Assembly (NCBI GenBank): GCA_023266115.1
Contig: JAHFRU010000024.1
Span: 1-36,744, forward strand
Origin: Gammaproteobacteria bacterium
GTDB lineage: Bacteria > Pseudomonadota > Gammaproteobacteria > VBWC01
DNA length: 36,744 nucleotides
Reading direction: 5' to 3'
In this document: piece after piece, positions 6,302 through 14,556 of the stretch
Layout of the letters: every line of letters starts with the position of its first letter
Numbering within the stretch: position 1 is the stretch's first letter
The notes under the pieces: model-generated
What the model was told of the DNA's origin: nothing
The model's input: only the letters and a program-made list of their open reading frames with translations
Databases searched by the model: none
Translations under genes and position numbers: made by a program

Positions 6302-8518
6302 TCAGAGGCCGAACCTTAGCGAGACCCGGATGTCGCGACCGGCGAGCGGCGCGAAGTCCTTGAGAAAGCTAGAATGACGGCGTGCAACCACGTCGAAGAT
6401 ATTGTTGGCGCTGAGCAAGAGCGAAGTCCTGCTGCTGTTGGCAAAGGGTTTGAGGCTCACACTGGCGTTGACCAAGGTGTAGCCGGGCGTAGTGGTCTCG
6501 AAGTCGGCGATACGGTCCTGCTTGAACACGCGCTCCACCTCGGTACGCGCGGTGAACTTGTCGCCCTGAGCCTCCAGACCGCCGAGTAGACGAAGCGGCG
6601 GGATGCGCGGCACGGGGCCGCGGTCGATGATGGTGGCCCGGACATAATCGCCGAGCAGGTCGGCGTTGATGCGCGTGCCGCCCACCTCGAACAGCTTGGC
6701 CGAAAGATCGCCTTCGATGCCCCAATAGCTCGCGCCGGCTTGCTGGTACTGAAAGCAGGGCAGGTCGACCTCGCGGCCTGACGGTGCGGCCGCAGCCTCG
6801 CATACAGCCTGGTCGACCTGCTGCTCCGAAATATAGTTGTTGAAGCGGTTGTAATAGGCGGATGCGTCGAAGCTCAGGCGCTCACCGTGAACGTGAAGCG
6901 TCGCCTCGATCCCATAGCTCCGTTCCAGCCGGAAGTCCGGGTTGCCCAGCTCATAAGCTTGTGTGCCGGCATGAGGCCCGTTTGCGAACAGCTCCTCGGC
7001 TGACGGCGCGCGCTCGGTATATGAACCGTTCAGGCCGATGCGGATCGCGTCGGTGACGCCGTAACCGACCCCCAGTGAGCCGGAGAACGCGCCATAGTTG
7101 CGCTTCCCGCCAAAGAATCTCGGGTCACTGCCCACGGTCTTGGCGGTCTGGTTGCTCCACTCGTAACGAGCGCCGGCCGCAGCATGAAACGGCCCCGCAT
7201 TATACTGCTGAAGCGTGAAGATGCCGGTCTGATTGGTTTCATTGCGGGGCAGGAAGGCTTCGACACCCTCGATGTTGAACGAACGGTTGAAATATTGGAC
7301 ACCGCTCGCGCCCTGCCATCCACCGCGATCTGCCTGAAGGAGTTCCAGTCGCCCCTCGGTGCCTTTGCTGTAGAACGCCGTGCCGATCTCGCCGGACGGT
7401 TCCAGCTCAAAATGGCGGTAGCTGGCATGGCCGGCGCGGATGCGGATGCGGTCGAGGAACCCGCCCCCGGTCTCGACTTCGCCGCGTAAGTCGACCCGGT
7501 CCTGCTTGACATCGAGCCGGGGCGACTCCTGCGCCTGGCCCACCTCGGTCGCATAGCGGATCGGCACGCCGTAGAGGCTGTCGTAACGACTGTAGCTTAC
7601 GCCAAGTTGGCCCGTGTCGGTGATGATCGACGCGCCGACGCCCGCCGTCCAGGTCTCGGCGGCGGTGTTGGGGAGCTTGCCTCGGATAGCAGCGGAGGCC
7701 GCGAAGTCGATCGGGTCCTCGCCTGGTGCCACGTCTTGCGGCAAGCCGACTTGCGAGAGCGCAGCAGCGCGTGCCGCTGGCGATAGCGCGTAGCCGCCGA
7801 TCCTGAGGTCGTCGGCTTTGAGATACGAGCCGTCGGCGTGGAGCACGAGGTAGGGACCGACCGCCACGTCAGCAGCGCCGGCGATCGAACGCTCGTTCGC
7901 GGCCGAGCCGTAGGTGGCGATGCCATTCAGCCGATAGCCGTTCTCGGGCCGGGTCCGCGGAATGCGCGTGTCGATGACGTTCACCACCCCGCCCACCGCA
8001 GACGAGCCGAACAGCAGCGCCGATGGCCCGCGCAGCACCTCAATGCGCTCGGCCAGGAGCGGGTCGATGACCACCGCATGATCGACGGAGGTATTGGACA
8101 GGTCGATCGCGCCAATACCGTCCGTCAGCACGCGGATGCGCTCGCCCTGGAAACCGCGCAGGATGGGCCGGGACGCCGAAGGGCCGAAGGAGGTCGCCGA
8201 CACGCCCGGCAGACGCGAGAGCGTCTCGCCAAGTGACGGGCGCAAGTCTCGGGTCAACGCCTCACCCTTCAGCACCGATGTGCCCTGAAGGACGTCGGTT
8301 TCGCTTTGCTGGAGTGGGGCGGTGACGATGATGTCGCGGTCCGAAGCGGGTATCTCCGGGCGGGATGGCCTAGGCGCAGTCGCCTGAGCGGTCGGCGCGT
8401 TCGCGGCATCGGTTTTGCTGCTCGGCATTGCGGTAGACGCGCTCTGCGCGACCGCGTTGCCGCTGATCGCAACAAGAGAAATCCCGATTAAAAGCACCGC
8501 CCTGGTTCTCATTCCCAT
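6302..8518 (-). CDS. znuD: TonB-dependent outer-membrane receptor, ZnuD-like
   Basis: This is a 738-residue outer-membrane receptor. A signal peptide (about residues 1-25, ending AVAQ) and a low-complexity linker precede the plug, which starts at RDIIVTAPLQQ. The plug contains LRGFQGERIRVLTDGIG and EVLRGPSALLFGSSAVGGVVNVID, both family hallmarks. The remainder is the 22-strand barrel. The wording of the plug, especially SNTSVDHAVVIDPL, fits the ZnuD-type zinc or haem receptor group. It is first in a leftward operon with a MerC-like protein and a Zur-like regulator, which supports zinc uptake. The gap to MerC is 91 bases. A possible regulator site is noted at 8552-8564. Confidence 0.85.
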   Translation of the reverse strand: MGMRTRAVLLIGISLVAISGNAVAQSASTAMPSSKTDAANAPTAQATAPRPSRPEIPASDRDIIVTAPLQQSETDVLQGTSVLKGEALTRDLRPSLGETLSRLPGVSATSFGPSASRPILRGFQGERIRVLTDGIGAIDLSNTSVDHAVVIDPLLAERIEVLRGPSALLFGSSAVGGVVNVIDTRIPRTRPENGYRLNGIATYGSAANERSIAGAADVAVGPYLVLHADGSYLKADDLRIGGYALSPAARAAALSQVGLPQDVAPGEDPIDFAASAAIRGKLPNTAAETWTAGVGASIITDTGQLGVSYSRYDSLYGVPIRYATEVGQAQESPRLDVKQDRVDLRGEVETGGGFLDRIRIRAGHASYRHFELEPSGEIGTAFYSKGTEGRLELLQADRGGWQGASGVQYFNRSFNIEGVEAFLPRNETNQTGIFTLQQYNAGPFHAAAGARYEWSNQTAKTVGSDPRFFGGKRNYGAFSGSLGVGYGVTDAIRIGLNGSYTERAPSAEELFANGPHAGTQAYELGNPDFRLERSYGIEATLHVHGERLSFDASAYYNRFNNYISEQQVDQAVCEAAAAPSGREVDLPCFQYQQAGASYWGIEGDLSAKLFEVGGTRINADLLGDYVRATIIDRGPVPRIPPLRLLGGLEAQGDKFTARTEVERVFKQDRIADFETTTPGYTLVNASVSLKPFANSSRTSLLLSANNIFDVVARRHSSFLKDFAPLAGRDIRVSLRFGL

Positions 8519-8879
8519 CGCCTTGCCTGAAGAATATTGCGTCCGCGCGGTGTTATACTGTTACGCGATTCGAGGCCGAGCAGCCGCGTTTCAAAGGCGG
8601 TTCAAGGGGAGGTGCATTTGATCTGGGCCCCACAACAGGCCGCTGGCTGAGAACCGGCCATGCTGCACGACGAAACCAGATGACTCTTTGTGTATAAGAG
8701 CCGCTTGCCACTTCTCTGCACGGTTTATGGACCATCCGCCGACGCCGACTTCGATCGAAATGCCGGCTGCTGCCACTCACTTCGATGGCTGCGAAACCGA
8801 CTGTGGCACTCCGGGAAACGGCAATGGCGGAAATGCCCCGCTTCTGCCGACACCGACTTACAAAACTGACATATTCACT
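8519..8879. other. Intergenic stretch upstream of the ZnuD-like gene
   Basis: I see no convincing gene. The stretch holds the receptor's promoter region and, at 8688-8700, a 13-base match (minus strand CTCTTATACACAA) to the outside end of IS50/Tn5-type elements. No transposase is present. This could be a relic or chance. Confidence 0.4.
8552..8564. promoter_or_regulatory. Possible Zur operator upstream of the ZnuD-like gene
   Basis: The sequence gttatactgttac lies about 35 bases upstream of the receptor start. It resembles the GTTAT-N3-ATAAC form expected of an alphaproteobacterial Zur box, but the second half is degenerate, so the palindrome is weak. On the minus strand it also contains TATAAC, which could be a -10 element. 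Confidence 0.25.
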
Positions 8880-8935
8880 GAGTTCATGTCGTACGCCCCA
8901 GCTTCAGGTTCCCGATAAGCGCAATGACTTGCAAG
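8880..8935 (-). pseudogene. Relic of a merC 3' end / zur start junction
   Basis: The bases 8883-8935 closely resemble 5811-5860, the place where the MerC gene ends and the Zur gene begins. On the minus strand the relic reads GNLKLGRTT-stop overlapping an ATGAAC start, just as the intact copy reads GNLKLGRAT-stop overlapping ATGAAC. Beyond this the reading frame breaks within a few codons. It is therefore a decayed second copy of the same operon junction, upstream of the intact operon. Confidence 0.65.
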
Positions 8936-8958
8936 GCCTTCTTGAGCCTCCGCAGATC

Positions 8959-9174
8959 TCACTTCTTCGCGCAGAATTTTTCACTTGATGAAATCCACGG
9001 GTAAATTAACACAAAGAAAGGCATCATGATAGCGGCCCGGATCGGTAACTCTCCTACCAATCCACTCCAGTGACCGGTATACCAACCATGAACAAATGTT
9101 CCTATCGCGACCGCGATAGCACCTGTTGCAAGTCCGGGTATCCACCTCAATCTATATTTCATAGATATTCTCAT
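8959..9174 (-). CDS. Small two-helix membrane protein, unknown
   Basis: This protein of about 71 residues has two strongly hydrophobic segments (IPGLATGAIAVAIGTFVHGW and AAIMMPFFVLIYPWI). It has a basic N-terminus (MKYRLRW) and a basic C-terminus, so both ends are probably cytoplasmic. I do not recognise the family. A second in-frame ATG at 9162 (MKYRLRW) has a weak GAGAA Shine-Dalgarno and may be the true start. The gene begins 16-29 bases after the stop of the membrane protein upstream, so the two are probably cotranscribed. Codon use is more AT-rich than in its neighbours, which hints at a different origin. Confidence 0.55.
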   Translation of the reverse strand: MRISMKYRLRWIPGLATGAIAVAIGTFVHGWYTGHWSGLVGELPIRAAIMMPFFVLIYPWISSSEKFCAKK

Positions 9175-9190
9175 TATTGTGAGATTTTTA

Positions 9191-10219
9191 TTAGATGAGT
9201 TGGTCCTTAAGCATCGGCGGCGACCGCTTGGCATCGTAAACAGGACCCGGCTCGCGACATGCCTGCGCGTGAGCGCGAATACGACGCTTATAGTGGTAGG
9301 TCTCGGGCGCGAGTGCGACGAATCCAAGTACGATACCCACGAGGACATGGGCCGCGACCGTGATACCTGTGACGAGTACGATCGCAGCAACGATCTCCAG
9401 ATTTTGGCCAACGAAAAGGGCAGCAACGCCCACGAGCGCGACGTCCTTGTTGGGGACTAGCGGAAGGCGCGACATCATCAGGCGGACGCTCGCCAGCAAT
9501 ATCCACCATCCTGCTGCGACGTCGGGAACAACGAGATGCCACATAAGCGCGGAGAGCGTCACCGTCGCCGCAATGCGCAGGAGATGGACGACGAAGATGC
9601 GGATCAGCACAGGACGACGAAGCGTGAACATTCGATGTCCGAATGCGGTGATACCGATCGACACGGCCATCACGAAAAACACAGACCCGACAATCGCGGT
9701 TCCGACGCTTCCGGTCCTCAACTCAAGGAACATGGGATAGGCGAGAGCGAGTACGGCGATCGTCGCCACATTGCCAGCAAGCGCGGACAGAATCGCGACA
9801 TCCTTTACGGCACCAAATGGCGACGCGACCATCTCAGCCCGGCGTTTTGCCCAAAGATAGAACTGCGTCTCTCCCATGTAGCCCAGGACAAGATTATTGG
9901 TCACCTGCTTGTGAAGCAACGGAAGCAGACCAACGACGGGCAAGCGCCATAGCCCCCGGAAGATCGCCCACTCGGACACCGGTGTAGCTAGGTAGGAAGC
10001 CGCAAACGCCAACCAGAACAGAGCGCTCGTCGGTACTAAGGTGGTGAGAGTTATGAAATCGATGGAGCGCAGCTGAAATGCAACGGCGGCAAGAATCCCT
10101 AGCGAGAACGCAAGGCTACCCCAACGGGTGAAGCCGGGCCGGACAACGCCCTGAAGCGTCCTGAGCGTGGCTGGCAGCGTACTCGGTTTGATGCGCAAGC
10201 CCAAAGGCCCGATATTCAT
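9191..10219 (-). CDS. Polytopic membrane protein, unknown function
   Basis: This protein of about 342 residues has roughly eight hydrophobic segments and a short basic C-terminal tail. A loop between helices 2 and 4 holds NLVLGYMGETQFYLWAKRR, the most distinctive conserved-looking stretch. The overall pattern loosely recalls the membrane region of lysylphosphatidylglycerol synthases (UPF0104-like), but I cannot confirm this. The frame is open to 10336. ATG codons at 10249 and 10219 are the realistic starts, and 10219 has GGGAC about 11 bases upstream. It runs leftward, apparently with the small membrane protein at 8959-9174. It is flanked by unrelated metal-uptake operons. Confidence 0.6.
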   Translation of the reverse strand: MNIGPLGLRIKPSTLPATLRTLQGVVRPGFTRWGSLAFSLGILAAVAFQLRSIDFITLTTLVPTSALFWLAFAASYLATPVSEWAIFRGLWRLPVVGLLPLLHKQVTNNLVLGYMGETQFYLWAKRRAEMVASPFGAVKDVAILSALAGNVATIAVLALAYPMFLELRTGSVGTAIVGSVFFVMAVSIGITAFGHRMFTLRRPVLIRIFVVHLLRIAATVTLSALMWHLVVPDVAAGWWILLASVRLMMSRLPLVPNKDVALVGVAALFVGQNLEIVAAIVLVTGITVAAHVLVGIVLGFVALAPETYHYKRRIRAHAQACREPGPVYDAKRSPPMLKDQLI

Positions 10220-10336
10220 GTTCGTTAAGTCCCGAAAATCGTAGCCCATTGTCACAGGCCGCGGACAATTCGTGTGGTTCGAACGCCGACACGGGGGTGG
10301 CATTGCGCGCAAATAGCGTTCCGCTAGGGGTCGCAT

Positions 10337-10566
10337 GGCTTGTCGGATAGAGTCACGACCATCATCGCCGCCACTGCTCCGATGCGATCGGCAACCCCCA
10401 GCTCAGACTGACACATTACCAACGCATGATTTGGCGCGCTGGGAGGCGTCCTTGCTCCCATCATCAATTTTCCCGGCCGCTCTGAAATAATGTCTATTGT
10501 CTGAAGACGCCGCGGCCGAACACATCCGCAGTCCGTTTGCAAAAAACGAGCGGACCTGCACGGCCT
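10337..10566. other. Intergenic stretch
   Basis: No gene is seen between the STN-TonB receptor's stop and the membrane protein upstream region. On the minus strand GTCCG and CGGAC bracket a T-rich stretch just after the receptor stop (about 10535-10560). This is not a standard terminator. Confidence 0.4.
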
Positions 10567-12903
10567 TCAAAAATCGCGAGATACCGAGATCGAGAAGGCG
10601 CGTGGGCGGGCGGGTGTGTACTGGCGTTCCGTGCGCACCGAAAAGGGATTGCCAAAGGCAAGCGTGTCGCCCCGCGCATTGAAGAGGTTCGTCACCGACA
10701 GGTCCACCACGAACGCTCCCCTGCGAGCCTCAAGCCCCGCCCCGAACTCGGCGAACCCGCCCATCCGCCGGTCGAGCCCAGGGTCCAGGCTCAGCCTAGA
10801 CCGTCCTAGGTAGCGACCGGTCACCGCGGGCGACACTCGCCAGGACCCTGCATCGATCGAATGTCGCATGTCGAAGTGGCCGGATACGTCAGGTACAACA
10901 GGAAGGCGCGGGTCACGCTCCAACTCTGCACCATCAATGCCGCGAACCAGCCGGGCGCGCTGGCCGGAGGCGCCCGCAACAAAGGACCATGCCGATGTCG
11001 GCCGCCACCGAACGGTCAGTTCGCCGCCCAGGATATTCGCGTCGCCAGCGTTACGCGTCGCCACAAGGCCGGAATTAAGAAGATAGTCCGACTGAACGTC
11101 CGACCAGATGGAGCTGAACGCGCCAACTTCAACCTGAAGCCTGCCCCCGTCCGAAGTGCGTCGAAATCCAGCTTCGAATGCGACCAACTGATCGGCATCG
11201 TAGCGGCCGGTTTCCACGTTGGTCGGATCAAGGCCCCCGGGCCGGAATGCGGACGCAACGCGAAAGTAGGCCAACGAGGCGGAGGAGGGCAACCATGACA
11301 GCGTCGCGCTGGGCGATACGCCCCATAAAGACTTGGACCGAACTTCGGTTCCGACATCGTCGTCGCGGTCCTCCTTGACGGTCGAGCGGAAAACGCGGAT
11401 GCCAAGGCCGAGACGAAGACCATCGATAAGGGGTCGGCTACCCTCGGCAAACATGGCTGTTTCGGTGACGCTTCTTGACGCGTCCAGCAAATCTGCGATC
11501 ATCGGGCTGATTTCCGATGCTCGGCCGCGAGCGCCGCTACGGGATGAGAGATAGGAAACGCCCAAAGCCCAAGGCGTTCGGCCGCTTTTGTTCGCAAGGC
11601 GGATTTCCTGGTCGAATACCTGATATGTGCGGGTTTCGGCATACCGCAGCGGCGCGGTCAGACCGAGGGACGAGGCCGCGCTGCTCGCGTCGTCAACCTT
11701 CAGCGTCCTCTGCGTTGCTAGGCTTGTAGAGACGGTCAGGGCATAAGGCCCAAGCTCACCTTGCAGGACGCCCGAGGTGAGCCAGACATTATTCGACCGT
11801 GGCTCCGGCGTCCGGTCTGCGCGTGTCAGCTCTTCCTTGTCGCGATCCACATATTTGCTGTCGAGCGCGCGGATGTTCTGACCGGCGCCAATGAGGTCAA
11901 AAGTCCACCCCTCGCTTGGGACAACGCGAAGCGACGCTCTGGTGCCGCGCACGACCGTTCGGTTGACGTCCGAGCGACCTCCAGCGTTGTTGATCCAGCC
12001 TGGCGCGACATCGACGTAGCCCACCAACCGCAAGGCGGCCTGATCCTGGCGCACGGGTAAGTTGACGACGCCCTCGACCGACGCGCCGACACCGTGACCC
12101 GGGAGGCCGGCGAGACGCTGACGGGAGCGACCGGCAAATTGGCCCAAATCGGGCGCAATGGTCATCACGCGGTAGACGCCGCCCAGTGCTCCCGTGCCGT
12201 AAAGCGGCCCCTGCGGTCCCTTCAGTACCTCGACCCGATCCACATCAACCATTCGGAAGTCGGGATCGGGCGCGTCGTAAGTGATCCGGGCCTCGTTCAG
12301 GTACACGCTCACCGGGGATTGTCCGAAGCCAATAAACGGACTGTCGGCTATGCCCCGCAAGAACAATCGGCTCGCACCTGGCCCGCCATTCGTAGCAATC
12401 AATCCCTGAACCTGGGTCGCCACCGCCGACGTGCCAGCGTCCGAGCCCGCGGCGGCGCTTCCATCCAGTACATGGACCGTGACCGGTCCCGGCACTTGCG
12501 AAAGCAACTCGCGCATCTTCCTGGCGGTGACGATGATGTCCGATGAAACGGTTGGATCTGCGCTGGCGGCTGTCGGGCCGGCGTTCGGGGCGGCGGGGGC
12601 AGCCGATATCCGAAAGGTCGCCGGTCCGACGCGGTGGGCCGAGAGGCCGGTGCCTGCCAAGAGTCGCGCGTAAGCGGCATCGATCGTCATCCGGCCTCGC
12701 AACGCGATCGCCCGGCGCTGTGGAAGCGGAGCATCGAGCGCGAACGATGTCTTCGTCTGAGTGGCGAGCGCGGCGAGCATCGTCTCAAGCGTACCAGCGG
12801 GGACGTCGATCGAAAGGACACGCTCCTGAGCCGCTGCCGGTCCGGCAACGCTAGTCGCCAGCGCCGCGGACGAGACGCACAGTGCTTCCTTCCACTCTCG
12901 CAT
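10567..12903 (-). CDS. TonB-dependent receptor with N-terminal signalling (STN) domain
   Basis: This is a 778-residue outer-membrane transducer of the FecA type. After a signal peptide ending PAAAQ, residues about 28-100 form the STN domain (VLSIDVPAGTLETMLAALA, then ALRGRMTIDAAYARLLAGTGL). That domain contacts FecR in the periplasm. The plug starts at SDIIVTARKM and includes RVEVLKGPQGPLYGTGALGG. The barrel ends in the terminal phenylalanine (SVSRDF) expected for outer-membrane insertion. Its start overlaps the fecR-like gene by 53 bases, and sigma factor, FecR and receptor form one leftward operon. The substrate is probably a ferric siderophore, but the sequence does not identify it. In the plug, LYGTGALGGVYRVMT departs from the usual VINV ending. 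Confidence 0.85.
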   Translation of the reverse strand: MREWKEALCVSSAALATSVAGPAAAQERVLSIDVPAGTLETMLAALATQTKTSFALDAPLPQRRAIALRGRMTIDAAYARLLAGTGLSAHRVGPATFRISAAPAAPNAGPTAASADPTVSSDIIVTARKMRELLSQVPGPVTVHVLDGSAAAGSDAGTSAVATQVQGLIATNGGPGASRLFLRGIADSPFIGFGQSPVSVYLNEARITYDAPDPDFRMVDVDRVEVLKGPQGPLYGTGALGGVYRVMTIAPDLGQFAGRSRQRLAGLPGHGVGASVEGVVNLPVRQDQAALRLVGYVDVAPGWINNAGGRSDVNRTVVRGTRASLRVVPSEGWTFDLIGAGQNIRALDSKYVDRDKEELTRADRTPEPRSNNVWLTSGVLQGELGPYALTVSTSLATQRTLKVDDASSAASSLGLTAPLRYAETRTYQVFDQEIRLANKSGRTPWALGVSYLSSRSGARGRASEISPMIADLLDASRSVTETAMFAEGSRPLIDGLRLGLGIRVFRSTVKEDRDDDVGTEVRSKSLWGVSPSATLSWLPSSASLAYFRVASAFRPGGLDPTNVETGRYDADQLVAFEAGFRRTSDGGRLQVEVGAFSSIWSDVQSDYLLNSGLVATRNAGDANILGGELTVRWRPTSAWSFVAGASGQRARLVRGIDGAELERDPRLPVVPDVSGHFDMRHSIDAGSWRVSPAVTGRYLGRSRLSLDPGLDRRMGGFAEFGAGLEARRGAFVVDLSVTNLFNARGDTLAFGNPFSVRTERQYTPARPRAFSISVSRDF

Positions 12904-13789
12904 CCAACCCCGTCAACTGCTTAAGCGTGTCGATGGCTGACGCGCCCGGTTCGATCGTGATGACGCCCGAGAAGCGCCTGTTGGCCAGGTCGCGGCGGAT
13001 CTCCACCCGCCGTCCTGCATAGCGCGACACATCAGCGACGACCAGCCCGAGCGGCGCGCGGTTATACACGAGCCGACCCCGCCGCCAGCTCCCGACGGCC
13101 TCGGTCGCCTGGGCGGTGATCTCCACCACACCGCGTCCCGGGTCTGCGAAAAGCGCCTTGCCCGCGTCTAGCACGACGGGCTGAGCGAACCGAACCGAGC
13201 TCACCGAAACAGTCCCGGCCTGAACCGCCACCCTGAGAATACCGTTCTCCAGAGAGACATCGAACCGGGTACCGACATCTTTGACGAGGAAGTCGGCCGC
13301 CTCGACAGTGAAGGGCGAAGCAGGATCGTGGCGCACGTCAAAGAACGCGGTCCCGGTCAGCCGCACGTGACGGGCATTGTCGACATTGGCAACCAATGTC
13401 GACCCAGGCGCAAGTGTCGCTTTCGCGCCGCTTGGCAGCGTGACGGACCTCATTTCGCTAGCGGCAGTGCGATAGACCGGCGAGGCGGTCGGCGCGTCAA
13501 AGCGCAGAAGCGGCAGTGATACGATGGCCACGGCCGAGGCTGCAACGGCGCCCGCGACGATGCGCCAGCGCAGCCATTTGCGTGCGCCTTTGTTTTTGAC
13601 CGCGCGCGGAAGAAGAGCGGGCCGTAGGCGATCGATCTCTTCATCAAGCAGCGCAATCTCGTTATAACACGCACGATGCTCAGGATTCGCAGCTAGCCAG
13701 CGAGTAAAGCCATCCCAGTCAAAGTCGTCGCGATGCTGTCCCTGATGCCACAGCGCGGCCTGCTCGTAGATGTCCTCTGTCGTGGTCAT
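12851..13789 (-). CDS. fecR: FecR-family anti-sigma / signal transducer
   Basis: This 312-residue protein has FecR layout. An N-terminal DUF4880-like cytoplasmic part contains HRDDFDWDGFTRWLAANPEH. One membrane helix follows at about residues 73-95 (after KWLRWR), and then a periplasmic FecR domain (SVTLPSGAKATLAPGS, VRLTGTAFFDVRHD, FTVEAADFLVKDVGTRFDV). The C-terminus, GRLVYNRAPLGLVVADVSRY, is a typical FecR end. It should hold the ECF sigma factor inactive and transmit the receptor's signal. I choose ATG 13789 (MTTTEDIYEQ); the frame is open further upstream, but only with a TTG at 13852. It follows the sigma gene by 74 bases and overlaps the receptor gene. Confidence 0.85.
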   Translation of the reverse strand: MTTTEDIYEQAALWHQGQHRDDFDWDGFTRWLAANPEHRACYNEIALLDEEIDRLRPALLPRAVKNKGARKWLRWRIVAGAVAASAVAIVSLPLLRFDAPTASPVYRTAASEMRSVTLPSGAKATLAPGSTLVANVDNARHVRLTGTAFFDVRHDPASPFTVEAADFLVKDVGTRFDVSLENGILRVAVQAGTVSVSSVRFAQPVVLDAGKALFADPGRGVVEITAQATEAVGSWRRGRLVYNRAPLGLVVADVSRYAGRRVEIRRDLANRRFSGVITIEPGASAIDTLKQLTGLDARVEGSTVRLVRGAGD

Positions 13790-13863
13790 TTCGCATCGCC
13801 GCCGACGGAGCACGCCGGCAGTCTCCTGGTTCGAACGTAAGACGCCGAGCAAGCCATCCCGCC

Positions 13864-14430
13864 TCAGTCCCTCAGCGATCGCCGAAGAAAAGTCATCGCG
13901 GTTGCCATGTGCTTCTCCACGCCGCTGCGCGTAATGCCGAGCTCTCGAGCCACATCCGCGTGCGGCAACCCATCGAGCTTGTGAAGCCGGAACACTCGGC
14001 CGGCTGCGGGCGGCAGCGCCGCGATGGCGGTCGCCAGACGTGCCGAGCGCTGTTGGTCCTCCATCGCCTGTTCGGCGCCCGGGCGCGGATCGGCTGTTTC
14101 GCCTGGGCTGGCGGCACCATATTCCGCAACCGACCAGTCACGGTCGCGCGTTGAGCGGCGGCGTCTTTCCCGCATCCGATCCAATACAAGGTTCTGTGCC
14201 GCGCGATAGAGATACGCGCGGCCATTTGCGACGGGGCTGCCGCCGGCCGCATGAACTCGCAGCCAGAGCTCCTGAAGCACGTCTTCCGCTTCGGCCGGAT
14301 CGCCTGTGCGCGTGATCAGAAAGCGGAGAAGCTCCGGACGGTACGCTGCGTACAAGGCGGCAAGACCGGATTGCGGGGCGTGGACGAGCTTCTCCCGTTT
14401 ACCTTTTTCTCCAGGGGCGTTCGGAGGCAA
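13864..14430 (-). CDS. fecI: ECF sigma factor, FecI-like
   Basis: This protein of about 188 residues has sigma region 2 (LRFLITRTGDPAEAEDVLQELWLRV, AYLYRAAQNLVLDRMR) and sigma region 4 (LPPAAGRVFRLHKLDGLPHADVARELGITRSGVEKHM), as in the FecI group of iron-responsive ECF factors. It should direct transcription of the receptor operon after a signal through FecR. The start is uncertain: no ATG precedes region 2, and the TTG at 14430 is the best in-frame candidate but lacks a clear Shine-Dalgarno. It is the first gene of the leftward sigma > FecR > receptor operon and diverges from the MlaA-like gene. Confidence 0.85.
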   Translation of the reverse strand: MPPNAPGEKGKREKLVHAPQSGLAALYAAYRPELLRFLITRTGDPAEAEDVLQELWLRVHAAGGSPVANGRAYLYRAAQNLVLDRMRERRRRSTRDRDWSVAEYGAASPGETADPRPGAEQAMEDQQRSARLATAIAALPPAAGRVFRLHKLDGLPHADVARELGITRSGVEKHMATAMTFLRRSLRD

Positions 14431-14556
14431 AAAATCCGTCTCGGCTTTTCGGCAGGTGCGGTTGCGTCCTGCGGCGGCGTCTCATTCGCAGAGGATGGCC
14501 CAAGGGCGGTGGACTTGCAACGCCCAGGTGAGCTCTTCCTGTCGAAAGGTTATGAG

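Noticed and set aside
10861-12546. Several rightward frames of 60-150 residues inside the STN-TonB receptor gene
   Set aside because: All are antisense shadows of a receptor gene with strong domain evidence.
14251-14556. Long N-terminal extension of the MlaA-like gene (417 residues)
   Set aside because: This part overlaps the divergent sigma-factor gene, whose frame has clear family similarity, and shows no signal sequence or domain.
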